The translations under genes and the position numbers were made by a program. From Lojkania enalia (lineage: Eukaryota; Ascomycota; Dothideomycetes; Pleosporales), in NCBI GenBank assembly GCA_010094045.1, contig ML986700.1, positions 90,192 to 154,191 on the forward strand: 64,000 nucleotides of DNA. The letters are read 5' to 3'. Below are positions 1 through 14,530 of this stretch, in pieces (positions within the stretch are counted from its first letter, which is position 1; each line of letters begins with the position of its first letter). The notes beneath the pieces are model-generated. The model saw only the letters and a list, made by a program, of their open reading frames with translations. It did not search any database and had not been told where the DNA came from.

Positions 1-3000
1 GCGAGCCTTACTACCTACAGCTCTGTATCGTCTGGACGCGGCGGTAGGTTCTAATATATCGGCTTGCTGGGCTTAGGTGGTAGAGATGCTCCTTCCAGGA
101 TATCCTTAGCAGCCTTACTAACGACTTAGTTTCGTAAGGCGGCTTCTTATAGTAAAATATTCTTGCTATCCTTTGCTAGGTTTATAACTCCCTTATAGTC
201 TACTATAATAGTGTCGCGTCCTATATTAGTAGCGCGAGCTAAGCTCGGTTAGTTAACTAGGTGCTACTATTAGGCTACCTATTAGTTAATAATAGTAAGC
301 TAGGGATCGATATAATAATTAATCTAATTTACTACAGGCCGGAAGTACGGTTAAGGGCTTATAACCTGTTGAGCTATAGCAGACAGAGTGGGAGAAAGTA
401 TATTATTATTACTTGCTTGGTAAAGCGCGCTCTCTAGAAGAACTATCTAAATAGAGCTAGTCCTAATTAAAACTAGTCTACAAATGCTAATGTTTGTGAG
501 GTCTATCACCTTAATATCTACCCTCTAATATAAGATACGGTTTATAGTATATAATAACTAGTTGTAGGGAGCTTCGCGAATAACTAGCCAGATGTAAATA
601 AGTAGTTAGTTAACGTAAATTTCGTATTTAGAAGAAGTCTATTTACCGCTTTAACAGATAGGATTTATTAATACTCTTACTTTGGCGTAGTCTATTACTT
701 AGAGGCTTTCTGTTATTTGTAGGAAAAGTTGGTAATATATAGGTATAATAGAGCCTATACGAATATTAGGCATGAGTACGCTTAGGCTCCTTAGTACCGT
801 AACGCTATAAATCCGGGGCTATATAAGCATCTACCTTAAAATAGGTATAATTACTATATGGATTATCTATTACTATTAAAAACTTTTAAGAAATATAAAG
901 CCGTAGTTTCTATAAAAAATCCAGCACTCTATATCGATTATAGATCCTTTCTAAGGTATCTCAGGTGCTTAAATAAGTAGATTAGCCTTCTAAAACATGT
1001 GTCGAGAGCTGCAGGCTACTATAATATAAGGCGGTCATCCTATATACGTTGGCGCTAATTATTAGTATCTCTCTACCTCGGCAATTATAAACTTGCAAAC
1101 TCTTAAAGCTGTAGAGCCTTAGCACCTATAAACTTATAAAGCCGCACAGCCTTAGCCTATATAAAATTAGTACAACCTATACCTTTATATTAGTAAGTTA
1201 TAGTAAATTACTACTATTACTTCAGTACCTATACTTAATAGGTAAGGAAAGGAGTATCTATCTCGCATGTTACGCTATAGATAGGCTCGAAGATTAAGTT
1301 TATCTACCGCTAGGTTTAAAGTTACAACAATTTTTAAAGTATGCTGTTAAGGTTAGAACTATTATAGTACTAAATATCCGCTCTAACCTTATCTAGGTTC
1401 TCTTTAATCTTCTATAAGGATGGAGTTAATTATCCGTGGATAGTTAAAAAAGACTCTAAATTTGCTAATAGGCTTGTAGAGTAAGCAATCGCATTTAAAA
1501 CCAAAGAATTATAGCTCTTAGGCTTATAGATAACAACTTAAACGTCGCAACGCCTTTCTATTTATATATAAGAATCCTAGTAACAGCAATTATAATTGGT
1601 TCGTATAAAACTAGAAATCAAATCTTAGATAAGTATCTCTTAACCTTATCCCGCCGTCGATTCTATAATACCTAGTCTATAGAATATACTACAGCAGCCA
1701 CCTATTTTTCTATATAGTTAGACGGGGCTAATATTCTATATATAGGCCTTGCGACGAGCCTATAGCTAAGGTAAGACCGCCTATAGCCTTTATAATTAAG
1801 ATCTATATATAAACGATATATTTTAGCTTACTATTATAAGCCCTTCTCGCGTGCTACATAAATAAAGTAAGCTAGTAATCTAGATCTAGACTATAAATAC
1901 CTTTAAAGCTGCTAGTATATACCCGCGACTTAATTTGATTAAACTTTTAGGTAGTATCTAAATAATATATATATATATAGCTATAAAGGTTAGAATAGTA
2001 TAGGAAATAGTCTAGTCTAGTTTATAATACCTAAACCTCTTTAAACCTACCTTAAAATAAGGAGAATACTACTATTACTTCTACAGCCGTACTCGGCAAT
2101 ACCGGAGAAATATAGGTAAAGGAGTAGGAACGCAGGAAGTATAGGCGAGAGGTATAAGAAGATAGGTATAAAAGTTTATAATCACCCTTTATTATTAAAA
2201 CAAGTTTCTATCCTCTTCTACTCAAATAACTGCTCTATTAATCTATCTATTCTATAGAGGATTACTCCCCTAGTATATTATGACTACTTTAAGCTCGTCT
2301 TTCCTTACCTTACTAGGGATATCTTACTATCCTCAACGTTTTTACAGACTTATCCTTTTCTATCTTCCTCTAGTAGTAGTATAACTCTCACAGTTGGTTA
2401 AAAGTTGAATCCCTTTCTCTAGAAGTACTATTTACTATGCTAAAGTAGGTCGAAGCTTACCCCTACACGCTACGATAGAAGCTACTAAGATAAGAAGTAG
2501 TAGTACCCTATTTTAATATATTATATTTACGCTTCCTAGCTATATTTAATATACTTACTATTATTTCTATTCTACCCTTTACTATATTAAACAGCTAATC
2601 GAACTCCTCCCCTTCAGATACTCCTAACTTGGTAGATTAGTATTATTTAAACTAAACTAACGCTTCTACTACTAATAGTTCTAATTAAAGCGGCTAAGGA
2701 GGGATTATATCTATAGATAATAGAGGAGGTACTAGCTAAGATACTCGGGCCGAGAATAGCGCACCGAATAGTACTTTAGGAAACTTAAAGAAGCTATTTT
2801 ATTTAGCTAAACTTATGCAGCGTAGGGATAGTTCTAATAACTAGAATAGATATATACCTACACTTTATAGTATATTAAATAAAATTAACTAATTAACCTA
2901 TACTATCGGAAGTTTACTAAGCTATAAGTGGAAGATTATTTTTCTATAGATTATATGCCCTGCATTTTAATACTAAGCTTTACTATCGGTAAAATCTGGA

Positions 3001-6000
3001 AAAGCACGTTCTAAATATTTAAACCGCCTTCCTTAACTTTATAGTATATAGTATTTTTTACTAATAATTTTAGCTAATAACTCCTCTTATACTATTTAAG
3101 GTTATTCCTGGGTCTACAACTCTTAAGATACTCGCCTATAAGGCCGGTTTATAAATATAGAATAAAACTAAAGTATTTAGTAGTAAAGCTTACAACTTAT
3201 ATAAATATAAGTTAATACTAGTATATAAAAGCTTAATTAAGGAGCTTTTAAAGAGTAAAGTATATTAGAAAAGCTTATACTCTAGCTATTACTAATTTAT
3301 ACTAAGGGAAATAACATATCTATACTATTAGCAGAGAGTAGAAAAGTGAAAATTACTATCTAACAACCTAAATACGATCCGGGTATATATATTTAGGGTA
3401 AAGAACTAACAGTAATAATAGAAAATTAAATCTTCCTTCTAATACCTCTACTACTCTCTAATTCGCCTAAAGAAATAAAGCTGTATATATAGAGTAATAT
3501 AAAGGGAGATAATTGCTATAGTATAATAGAATTACTCTCTAATTTAGTAGTTTTAGTATTTTAGGCCGTTTGTTATTGGATAGAGCCTGGGGGAACGTTC
3601 CTAATTACTATAATTCTATATTCAGCATTACTATTAGAAGTTATAGAATAAAGAGAAGATGTTTAGTATATCTATTTAACTAGGAATAATAGCAAGTCTA
3701 AATCTTCTAAGATCTATTTAGATCTTCTTATTATTATTACTAAATATATCGGTAGTAGTTAATTTATATAATAAGTAATAGAATAATTAAATAGAATAGT
3801 AGAAATATCTTTTATAACCCCCTTAGAACCTATAATAACCTCTACTCTACTATTAATTTCTCTACTAATATTAAGGCTCCCCGCCACGAGCAGTTGTATT
3901 ACTTAGCTTCCTCCTACTACCAGTACTAGGGTAGTTTATATGGTTGTTTCTAATGCGTTATTATTACTAATACCTCCGTCTTTATAATACCGGCCGGAAT
4001 TTCTATATATAAATATATATCCTAGGTTGTTATATTTATAGGATCTTAGAGGGACTTAAAAAAGATGTGTTAGTTACATGCCTAGAGATAAGAATTAGCT
4101 GTTAACGGGCGTGTAAGGCGTGCTACTTAAAGCTAAATCTATATCTCTTATAAAAACATCTATAACAGATTATTAAACCGATATCTATTACGGTAGTAAA
4201 ACGGCGAAGAGGCTATAGTCCCGAGACTCTATAGAGATTTGTATTATAGAAACAACTAAATAGGTATCTTCTACTATCTACCCTATATATAAACCTACTA
4301 TAAATATAGACAACTAGTTGTTATTTTAGGACGTGTTATTAATTAGAGCTCTATTTAACTAGTTAAGTGTTTCTACTAAATTATTATCCAGTTCCTTATA
4401 TTCTAGCAATTCATTAGCTAAGTTATAACTCTACATCTACTTATTATAGAAATAAACCAAATCTATATCTAATGCTAAAGATAAGACTAACTCTTATTAT
4501 ATAATACCTTCTATCTCTTATAAGCTAGTAGTAGACATCTAATTCTTTATAATAAGTCTATTCTCGTTTAAGTAGTAGAAGCCTACGTATTAAACGTCTC
4601 CTAGTAAAGCTGTATCTCTAAAGCTTTATTAATTTGCCTAAAGCTCTATAAAATTAATAATATACTATTAAAGAGTAACTATACTTATCTATATCTATTA
4701 CTAAGTATAACCTTAATTAGAAATAGTATATTAAAAGAAAGATTAGCCTATAGCTCTCCCTTAGGAGGTTTATAAATAATAACTTCGCTTGCAAATTTCT
4801 CTATTCCTTTATATTATATAAATTTTCTATAGAAGTATATTAATCGACCACCTATTAGTTTATTTAAGTAGTTATCTATAATAATATTATTAAGAAACTT
4901 ATAGAGGATAAATATCTCCAGGCTTTAATACTTCAGGCCTTTCTCGTATAGCTTATCTATATGTCTAACCGCCTATAGCGTACCAGTTTAAAGCTATAAT
5001 AAATAAACCTCTTCTAATATATACTCCTTTCCCTATTAGTCCTATAAGAACTTTCTTATATAATTATCTACTGCCTTTAGACCGGATCCAGCCTAGAGGG
5101 TAATAATAGAAAGATATACGAATAGTAGTATACTATAATAAACTATCTATATTATATATACTTTATATACTTCTAATATATTCGCAAATCTATCGTAGTC
5201 TCTAAAAATATTAAGAATACTTACTTCGCCGCCTAGTACGTCGCCGATTTCCAAAGAGTATACTTGTAGAAAATAGTATATAAGAAGGTAGAACGTGTAA
5301 ATAAGTACTGCCGGCTTATTAAGATAGACTTAATTTCTTTTAACTGACCAGCCTTTTTTATCTATTAGTACTTAACTTAAGAATTCTTTTATTACAGCTT
5401 TCTACAGCTGGATAGACAGCTTAGTAACTCTATTAACTCTATTAGCTTAGGACTTTAGAGTTTTAAGTTGGAAAACAAGGTTTCTAGACTGTTACTACTA
5501 CATTAATAATTAACTTTAGACGAGTAGCTTTATTAACAGCTATATTAACAGCTAACTTAGAATAGATACTATATACTAATATCTAAATTGTTAAGATAAA
5601 TACTATACTTATATCTGTAAATTGTAGATAAGCCGCTCCAAATATTTAGTATATTTAACTAGACTCCCCTTAAAGTTTCTAATACGTTGTCCTCTACTTC
5701 TATAAGCTATAAACGGAGGGAGGTAAAAGGAGGAGAGTTCCGTCAAATAATAAGAAGGCTACTACTATACTAAATTTAGATAAACTATTAAGGGTTTATT
5801 AAAAAACGGTCTAGCGTTAGAATAATACTAGTAGGCTATTATCAAGAATATTACCCGGCCCCTATATAATAGCCTAAATACTTACTATTACTTATAATAG
5901 AGGGCTAGATCTACTAGATTCTACCCGCTAAAAGGTTTCGTATAGCTCTTACTTATTTAAAGTCTTCTATCTAAAAGAAATATTTTAGTACTTACTTTAT

Positions 6001-6480
6001 TTATAACTACAACCGCTGCTGCTTAATAGGTTTTTACCTAAATATTACCAATCGGCGGATTTTTCTAGGATATAATTTAAGTAAGTTTCTTTAAATAGTA
6101 GTATAATTGCTTGCGTAAACTAATAATCGCTATATTTAAATATAGGGGTGCTATAGCATAAAAGGCTAAAAGCTATATATTAACTACTTTCTTTCTCGCT
6201 AATTACCTTCTATAAGATAATATATAATTGTATCTTTTAAACCTAGACTAGTATAGATATTATATAGCTAGGTTTTTTATAGCAGCCTTTTTACCTTTAA
6301 GCTCTATATTCTACCTAGATATATTTTACCTCTCTACCTTCGGGCGTTTAGACAGCCTTAAACTAGAACCTAGCTATTTCCCCTAGTAGTATTACTATAA
6401 CGAATATAGACGAATATATACTGCCTCTAGTATACTATTTATAACTAATTCTCTAGTTACTCTAGAAAAAGGTGTATTAG
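1..6480. other. RIP-degraded AT-rich DNA, no identifiable gene
   Basis: TpA-rich DNA with almost no CpA or TpG, and no open frame of useful length on either strand. Stops are overwhelmingly TAG and TAA, as expected when CAG, CAA and TGG codons are hit by C-to-T or G-to-A change. Occasional less degraded patches (for example around 760-840 and 3,850-4,110) probably mark old genes or transposons, but I could not tie them to a family. Confidence 0.6.
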
Positions 6481-7200
6481 ATCGTATAAATATAGTCTAC
6501 TAGGCCTTACGTCTACTATTAGATACTTACTATATATTATAGGCCTGCAATTTATACCGCTGATAGAAAGTAAAGTATAATAGATAGTAACTATACTTTT
6601 ACTACCGAGAGCAGGCTGTAGAATATAAGTATAAGAAGAGTACTATCCTTTTAAAGTAAGGTATAAGACTTTCTTTAGCTATATATCTAGTTAACTAACT
6701 AAGCTTTTAGTTACAGATAAAAAAATTAGACGAAATCTTACTAGTCTAAAAACTATAAGGTATAGGTATAGTTGAAAAGCTATAAGATATTACTATAAGG
6801 TTGTAGAGAATTAAATCTATATTATATATTAAGGATATTTCTAATAATTTAAATACTCTAGATACTACTATTCTAGACGCTAGTAATATATCTCTAGACT
6901 TAAATAATAAATTTTAGACTTTTAGTAATATAGAAGTTCTAGATTTATATTATTTTAACTCTAGTACTAAATATACTAGTAGTAATAAAGGGGAATATTC
7001 CCGGGATATAGAGTAATTAGAATACTTTTAGGTAGGGGTATAATAGGGTAATTTTAAGTATTTTAAGCTAATATATTTACTATTATATATTAAACTTGCG
7101 GCTAAAGGTAAAGACCCTATAGGGTTATATTCTACGTCAGCCTTTACCTTAATCTCTTATAGTAGTAATTTAAGTGGTAAGAATAAAAAATATTTCTAAT
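6480..7200 (+). pseudogene. Fossil reading frame of unknown function
   Basis: Reading through in-frame TAG/TAA codons gives a continuous plus-strand frame of about 240 codons with protein-like composition: an acidic, Leu/Asn/Ser-rich stretch around 6,790-6,980, then a more hydrophobic stretch near 7,050-7,170. All interruptions are stop substitutions, not indels. I do not recognise the family. The boundaries are where the frame stops looking protein-like. Confidence 0.35.
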
Positions 7201-9700
7201 TAATAAAGATATAAAGGTAGTAATATAGCCTAGGTTCGAATATAGTTAGGCAGCCTGCTTAATCCATCTTTTAGCTATTAAATTACAACCTTATATCGTT
7301 GGCTTATATATAGATGTATAGCACTTGCTACTACTATATTTTACTATTTCCACTCCTCCGGCAGACTTACTATACCTCTTATAAGGGGACTTAAATAGAA
7401 AATTAAACGGTTTTATTTTAAGACTAATTGCGGCTTTATAAATTTACTAATTACTACTTTCTCCCTCTAGGCTGTATTGCGTTATATTAGCTTATTTAAG
7501 AATTGAGCTTTTAGAATCCCCTCTAATCAGTATCTACTAACTCTTCTAAAACTACTCTTCGCTTAACTCTACCGCAATTATAGATCTAACTCCCTAACGC
7601 GCTTAAGATAATATTTTTCTTATTACTTAATACTAAATCTAAAATAATAATATTATATCTATTATCTAAATACTCTTAGAATTATATAATAAACTACTAA
7701 GAGTCTAAGAGAAAGATTATAAATATAAATATAGGTCCTATTATATATATAATTAATCTAATAAAGAAAATAGTTATTATATAGTTTAATAGAGAGGAGA
7801 AATAATATAAATATACTATATTAGAGTTAGTCTATATATTTATTACTAGACTTTACTTAGGGAGTATTATAGTATATATATATTTTCTCTAGGAAAAGTA
7901 GCTATAAATAATCGACTTAGGTGGGCTATATATATAGTATTCTTCTACTATATTTACTTTAGATAGCTCCTTAGAATAAAATTAGTAAAGTATAAGAATC
8001 TATATCTAAACTCCTTTTATATATACCTAAATATAGGGTATATTTAAGTAGTATATTAAAAATTATAGATGTAAATAGCTGTAGTAAAATATTTAAACCC
8101 TTTCTAAATTTTTCTACTAGTACCTTATTAAGTATATTATAACTCCCTCTATATTTAAGTCGAGACGGATAATAATATAGTAAATAGAAGTAAAGTAAGT
8201 AGACCTACTATTACCTTTTTATATATTCTTATAATAAAGCTCTTAGACGCTAGAAGAATTAGAAGTCCTCCTTATTAGGGTTTATAATAAGTGCAACCGG
8301 AAACCTATATATAAATAGAGTAGGTAAGAGTATAAATAGTATTTAAAGAAAATTCTTAAGATTATTTTACTATAGGCCTATAAAGCTGTATATATATATT
8401 ATAAGAAGAATCCCTAATCAGCTTATAGTAAAAAAGATATAAAACAGATCCTCTTAAATCCCTAGCTAGGTAATAAGGGTTATTATTATAGTATATTAAG
8501 CGAGATATTTAAGCTAGATAGAAAACCTATAAGAGAGAGTATTTATAATATAGCTATATTTTATTACGCTAAAAAAAGTACTATTAAGTAGTATACTACT
8601 ATAGGATTAGATAACTAGCAATTAATAGCCTAGCTTCTCTTCTAACCTAAAAAAATTATATCCTAAAAAGCTTCTTAAATTATTAGTATTAAAGATAATA
8701 TATAAATAATAATTTTATTAAAAAGAATAATAAAGTATATATTTAAAAATATTAGATAATATCCTAACAACTCTCCTTTACAGTATATATTTAGAGCTAG
8801 ACTGATAAAGCAGCTTAAACTATTATTATTAAAAACTAGTCTAGCTTCTACTTATTAAAAAATAAGAGGATAGTTTACTTAAATAGTAATACTAAAATTC
8901 TTATTTAAAAGTATAAAGTATAAACTATCTAGGAATATTCTATTAATATTATAGGCGGTATATAGAGGATATAGGTAGAGGTAAAAGCGGTATAAGAGGT
9001 AGTATATAGTTTACTACAGTAATAGTAGTATTAATATAGATGCTCTATAAGCTATAATAGTAGTTAATATCTAGTATTTAGGAGTACTACGCGTAACTTA
9101 CCCTCTATTACTATAGTAGATACTAGTATTTACGCTAGAACTAAGCGGTATCCTAAGAATTAGGGTACTAGTAATAGAAGGGTAATAAAGCGAGCGCGTA
9201 GCTTATAGTAGGAATAAATCTAACTTTAAAAAGTAGGTATAGAGGAGTACTTTTTAGCCTATCTATTTTTAGTCGCCTACAATTCTTAAGTTCCTTAAAG
9301 TCTTATTAGATAGTACTCTAGGAGAAGCTTATAAGATAAAGTACTTATAATTTATCTAGTTATAGGGGGTATTCGGCAACCTAGAGAGGGATGTTAAAGG
9401 GGGGAAGGAATATATCCCGTCTACTCTTAATATAGGTTCTAATATATTACTACTATTATATACTATTTACATAAAATAGGTATATACTATTAATTAAGAA
9501 TGCTGTTAATATAGAATTTCTTACTATTTATATTTATAGGCTATTTTAGAATAAATTGGTTAATTTAGCTAAAAGTACGTAAAGCTATATAATCCGTCCC
9601 GCGATAGTATTAATACCTTTAAGTCCTCCCTAAAAGGCTTTTTGTATAGTTAACCTATATAATAAACTAATACTCCTATTAGTTTTATAAAATATTTTTA
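7201..9700. other. RIP-degraded AT-rich DNA, no identifiable gene
   Basis: Same composition as the rest of the AT-rich blocks. No family could be assigned and no convincing repeat structure was seen. Scattered purine-rich runs on the plus strand may be remnants of coding DNA. Confidence 0.5.
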
Positions 9701-12150
9701 TACTCCTTAACATCTACTATATTATCTTTATTTTCGGAGTTTACGAGGGTTAATTTACCTACTTTATTAGAACTGGGATTAGCGAAGAGCTATAGATATT
9801 AGTCTCTATTATTTTCTAATAATAGTTGGTTTATATTAGAATATAATCCGTTTTACTTATAATACTTAAAATACGCCTTTATCCTTTTATATCTTTTTAA
9901 CTATATAGCCTCCTAATTTTCTCTATACTTCTATCTAACTAATTACTAAAATTCTATTCTTATAAGCTATTCTTCGTTTAGATACTTTTTATAGTTAGCT
10001 AGTAGGTTTCTTTAAATATCTACATAATAAACTACGCGTATATAAAGATCCTAATAGTATAGCTTACCCTTCTTTATTAACTTAGTACTAGGAGCTTGTA
10101 GAAGCTTAATGTAAGGCCCAATTACTTTTATTATTGTTTTCCTAGTCTTTTTAGCGGCTTGCTTCTATACTATAAGATTAAAGTATATATAATGCTACTC
10201 TATATTATAAAGCGTTTCCGCTCCTCCTAGTTTGAGATTAGAGCCTCTAATAACTTAGTAGTACGGTCTCTCTTTTATACTAGTATTAAGAATAAACTAA
10301 CTATATTAAGCGTTATCTATTCTATATAGACAAGTAGTAATCAGGTTACTATATTTAGTTCTTCTATTATCGTATAGCAGGATTTCTATACTATTATCTA
10401 GCACCTACTTAAGGCTATTAGTTAGACCTATATCTAACGTAGCTGCTAGTAGAATAATATCTACTTGTAAAGGTAGGAGTTTAGAGCCTTTTTAGAGACT
10501 TATATCTAATATAGCTACTAACAGTAGAAGTAGAAGTACAGAGCTTTTTTAGAGACCTATATCTAATATAGCTACTAGTAGTAAGAGTAGGAGTATAGAA
10601 CTTTTTTAGAGACTAATATTTAATATAGCTATTAGTAGTAGAGGTGGGAGTTTAGAGATTTTTTAGAGACCTAACAGTTTCTACAATTCTAGCGTTACGT
10701 CTATTCCCGAAAGAATAAGTTATATAAGTAATTCGTATTTTATCTTTAAAAAAGTAGCTTTAAGTTTTCTTAGAATATCTACTAATACTTCTTCTAGATA
10801 ACCAGTTATCTTATAGACAACTAATTGTTTTATCTTTTTAATAGGAATCTTCTAGTCTAAGAAATTTATATCTAGATTCTTATTTAAATTAGTTAGCTTA
10901 TCTTATTTCTATATTATTAGGTTAAGCTTATCCTACAACTAGTTCTCTATTACTAGCAATTGTTTAGTAGATGTCTGGGACGTATTTATACTAATAAGTT
11001 CTATTAAAGATAGTATAACTTTATCCTAAATTTTTCTTTACTTAATAGTTGGATTATTTATAAAATCTATAAATTCTTAGTACTCTTATTTTAAGGTCTT
11101 AAATTTATTAACTAACTCGTTAAATTTAGATAGAATATATTCTAGAATATACCTCTTTAGCTTTAGGTACTTACTCTCTAAAGAATAACTAAAGGTTAAT
11201 AAACCGTAAATTAACTTATTTATAGCTTCCTATTAACGTTTATTCTATTTTTTATTATAGTTTCCCCTAGCTATTATTTTCTAGATCTTTTATAGTTGTT
11301 AGCTAAGCGCTATAATCTATTCCCAGATTATTACCTTAGGAAATAGATCTTAATTAGGGTGTCTAAATATTCTAGGGGGCAACTTCTAAATAAAATTATT
11401 GTTCTAATATACCCTTTTTTACATTTTTAACATACTTCTTATTATAGGCGATGTTATTCCTAGAAGGTAGATTCTTCTATACTTTAGTAAGTTCAGCCGG
11501 CTACTTCTTCTTAAACTAAGCGGTTATAGCTTTTATTATCTCTAGTTTAATTACTTTTTAGTTATAATTAGAATTATACTTCTAGATCTTCTTGTTAGCT
11601 CTTATAAGTACTGATTTATATAAGGTTAAAATATCGCCTCTCTACTATATTTTTATAAGTAGATAAAGCTGAGAATACTCTTTTAAGATTAGAGGCGGAA
11701 GGGATCTAAACTGTCCTTTATCTTAAGAGGCGACTAGATTATATTTCCTCTTATCCTCTTCGTTGGCTATATCTATGTCCTCCTTTTCTAAGGCTTCCTT
11801 TTTTTCTTTCTCTATCTTTTACAGGTCTTATAACGCTTAGATAGCAGATAGATCGCTAGCTTTTACCTTTTTTTCTATCTCTTTCTGTTCTTCTCTTTTC
11901 CCCTTACTAGCTTCTATTACTTTTAACCTTACCTGCTTTATAAATTCCTTAGAGAGTTCTAGCTCAGGATTATCCTCCCCTTCTAATTTAAGGCTGTTAA
12001 TATTATCTATAATAGGATTATATAAAGCTTTCTTTCTCCTTTTAGCTTCCTCTTTAGCTATTTCTATAATTATCTTAAACTTTTTTAGATTCGTATCCTA
12101 TTAATTACTCTTCTTTTAATAGGAACTCCTATCTTCTAGAAGTTTATTAA
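9700..12150 (-). pseudogene. Large fossil gene, lysine/glutamate-rich, with 19-residue tandem repeats
   Basis: One minus-strand frame stays in phase from about 12.1 kb to at least 10.4 kb when TAG/TAA codons are read as mutated Gln/Trp. The N-terminal half (about 12,050-11,600) is highly charged and coiled-coil-like, with many Lys, Glu and Gln. A central part has a Cys-x2-Cys pair (about 11,430) and the peptide PLEYLDTLIK (about 11,370). The C-terminal half contains the 57-bp tandem repeat at 10,425-10,666, whose unit length keeps the frame. I checked that codons near 11,790 and 10,612 share the same phase. Function unknown; possibly cargo or a transposon protein. Confidence 0.5.
10425..10666. 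repeat. Minisatellite, four units of about 57 bp
   Basis: Units begin at 10,425 (72 bp, expanded by about 15 bp), 10,497 (57 bp), 10,554 (57 bp) and 10,611 (56 bp). Each starts with a GACYTATATYTAA-like motif and ends in a T-run followed by AGA. The unit is a multiple of three, so it encodes a 19-residue peptide repeat in the minus-strand fossil frame. RIP has scattered transitions among the units. Confidence 0.8.
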
Positions 12151-13000
12151 ACGGCTCTCTATAAACTTATTATAAATTATTAGCTAAGGTTACTATTATA
12201 TTAGAGTCTAAGATTAAGGGGGTATTAAAGACTAAAGTTAATAGTAGATCTAAGGTAGAGTCTAATAGTATATTAAAGATAGAGGTAGGAGTAGATCCTC
12301 TATACCCTAGAAGGGTAGTATAAGTAGAAGGGTTTTTAGTAATAGATATATTAGGGAACTATAAAATAGTAGTTAGAATTATTATAGTAGTAGAATTGTT
12401 TAATATTAAAGCTTATTTAAAGATCGAAGGGTAATTTACTCTAAAGGTAAATAAGATCTAAAAGACTATTTATAAGTTATACTAGTTTCCTATTATAGTA
12501 AGTCTAGAAAATAGTAATACGGTTATAGGCGTATAATTAGTTAACTTAGTCTCTAATAGCGTATTTTCTAATTTTAGATTAATATATAGAGTAGAGAACT
12601 ATATTATACTTCTTATTTTAATGCTACTAAATATAGGTTTTAGAATTAGGCAGTTTTATACATCTTATAGTAAATATAAGAATTTTAGGGTAGAGAGCTC
12701 CTACTAATAACTTAACTATAAAAACCCTAGCTCTTATTATTATTATTTTAGTAGTATTATATACCTTTAAGTAAATAATAAATAGTAATATAAATTATAT
12801 AAATTCCTCTATTCTAATATTAAAATTAGGTAGAATAGTAACTTAGCCTATTTATTTATCTACAAATCTACTATAGAATCTAAATACTATAGAAATTTAG
12901 CCTATTCGTTCTTCTATAACTCTAGTACAAGTATTAAGTACTACAGCTATATAATCTATATATCAGCCTATAAAAACTGTAACCGTTAGAGCTGGAGGGT
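12151..13000. other. RIP-degraded AT-rich DNA between two fossil frames
   Basis: No assignable gene. It lies between the upstream side of the minus-strand frame (9.7-12.15 kb) and the plus-strand frame (13.0-14.5 kb), so it may include their shared divergent 5' region. Short protein-like stretches exist but cannot be joined. Confidence 0.4.
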
Positions 13001-14530
13001 AGCTAATATTCTCTCCCTCTAGTATTATAGCTAAAATTAGCACGGTTATCTCGTTTAATTTTCTAGGACTAAATTACATACTATCTAAGAGTAAATTCTA
13101 GGATCTATATTATAGTATTATAGGATTCGATATAGGTTTTAATTAGTTTAACCTAGAAAATATTAGTAGTAAATTCGTTGTTAATTATAAAGTTTAATCT
13201 ACTAATCTAATATAGTTTTTCTATACACAAAATATTACCAAGTTATATTACTAGTAAAGAATAGTATTTAATATAAACTCTTACGGCGCGTATAAACAAT
13301 TTATTAAGAATACTTTATTAGCTGTAAATAAGAACTCTTCTCTTAAAACATCTCCTTTATATTAAGTTCCGAGGTTTAGGCTTGTAAATAGTACGTCCCA
13401 AATTACACAAATTTTATCTATACCTCTTTCTATAGCTTTATTCTACTAGTATCCTTCTATACTATTAACATCTATTTTTCCTCTAATCCTAATCGCGAAT
13501 AATAGTAATATAAGAAAAGTTAATACTATAGGTCTAGCGCTTAAGCTTCTAGTTTTATAAATTAGTTAAGTAAATAGATTATTTAAATTTATTACTAATA
13601 ATTTCTAATATACTTTACAAGTTAAAAATATCTATAAATAACTACTAGCTAAGTATTTTACCTTATATACCTCTTTTACCCGTATTTTTATTTGGTTAGG
13701 TAGAAACTAGGTTAATATTTATTTAGAATACTATATTAGGAATAGAACTAGTTTCTAATAATAAAACAACTGAAATATATTACTATATAGCTTAATTCGG
13801 GTACCTAAAAAAGTTTACAAGTAGATATTAAAGTACTAGTAGAGTTGGTTGTATTTTCTCTATATTCTATAGTTATAGAAGTATCTTTACTTTCTATAAG
13901 AAGTTCCTTATAATTCCTACTTCCACCCGAGATAACTATAAGATCTATTAAAGTAGCTTAACCTCCCAAGTATTCTCTAACCTAGATTAGTATATAAGTA
14001 AACTCGTATATAAGAGACTTACTATTAAAGAGCTATAGTTCTATTAAGCACGCTTCTAGGTATATAAAGCCTAGCTATAGGATCTTTAGTATAGTTTCCT
14101 GGTAACGCAATTGCTGATAGAAGTAGAAAAGTAAGATCCTAGAAGCTTAATATTACAGAATAGGTAGTATTCCTGAAATTTAACAGCCTAATATCTATTA
14201 GAACTACTATAGATCGATAAGATAGCTTATTACTAATATCTTAGCTCCTGCCCAGCTTTAATCTAAGCGACTGGCGCTGTAAGAATAGAGAAGATAAGGT
14301 TAAAAGGGATAATTTGGCAAGAAGAAAACCTAAAGAGGAGTAGAAGAAGCTTTATAGTAATAGCAAAAACTAAAATATTATTTAGTTGTAGGAGTAGTAA
14401 TATAAGAATAAAATCTTTTATTATTTATAGATCTTTATAAATTAGGTGTTTAAACGATACCCTAGATATAATATAGATAAGACCTGTTAACTAAATCCTG
14501 ATGCACCATTCCTAAAATAAAGATCTACTA
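13000..14530 (+). pseudogene. Fossil gene of unknown function, frame intact except stops
   Basis: From at least 13,321 to about 14,530 a single plus-strand frame (about 400 codons) can be read with only TAG, TAA and one TGA interruption and no frameshift. The last 90 codons are the least damaged: a basic, Lys/Arg/Gln-rich segment (about 14,280-14,420), then a motif reading FINQVFKRYPRYN and a C-terminus near 14,520. I do not recognise the family. Preservation of phase over 1.2 kb shows this was a real coding exon. Confidence 0.45.

Noticed and set aside
10425..10666. CRISPR-like array
   Set aside because: Units are adjacent without unique spacers and keep a reading frame; it is a coding minisatellite in a eukaryotic genome.
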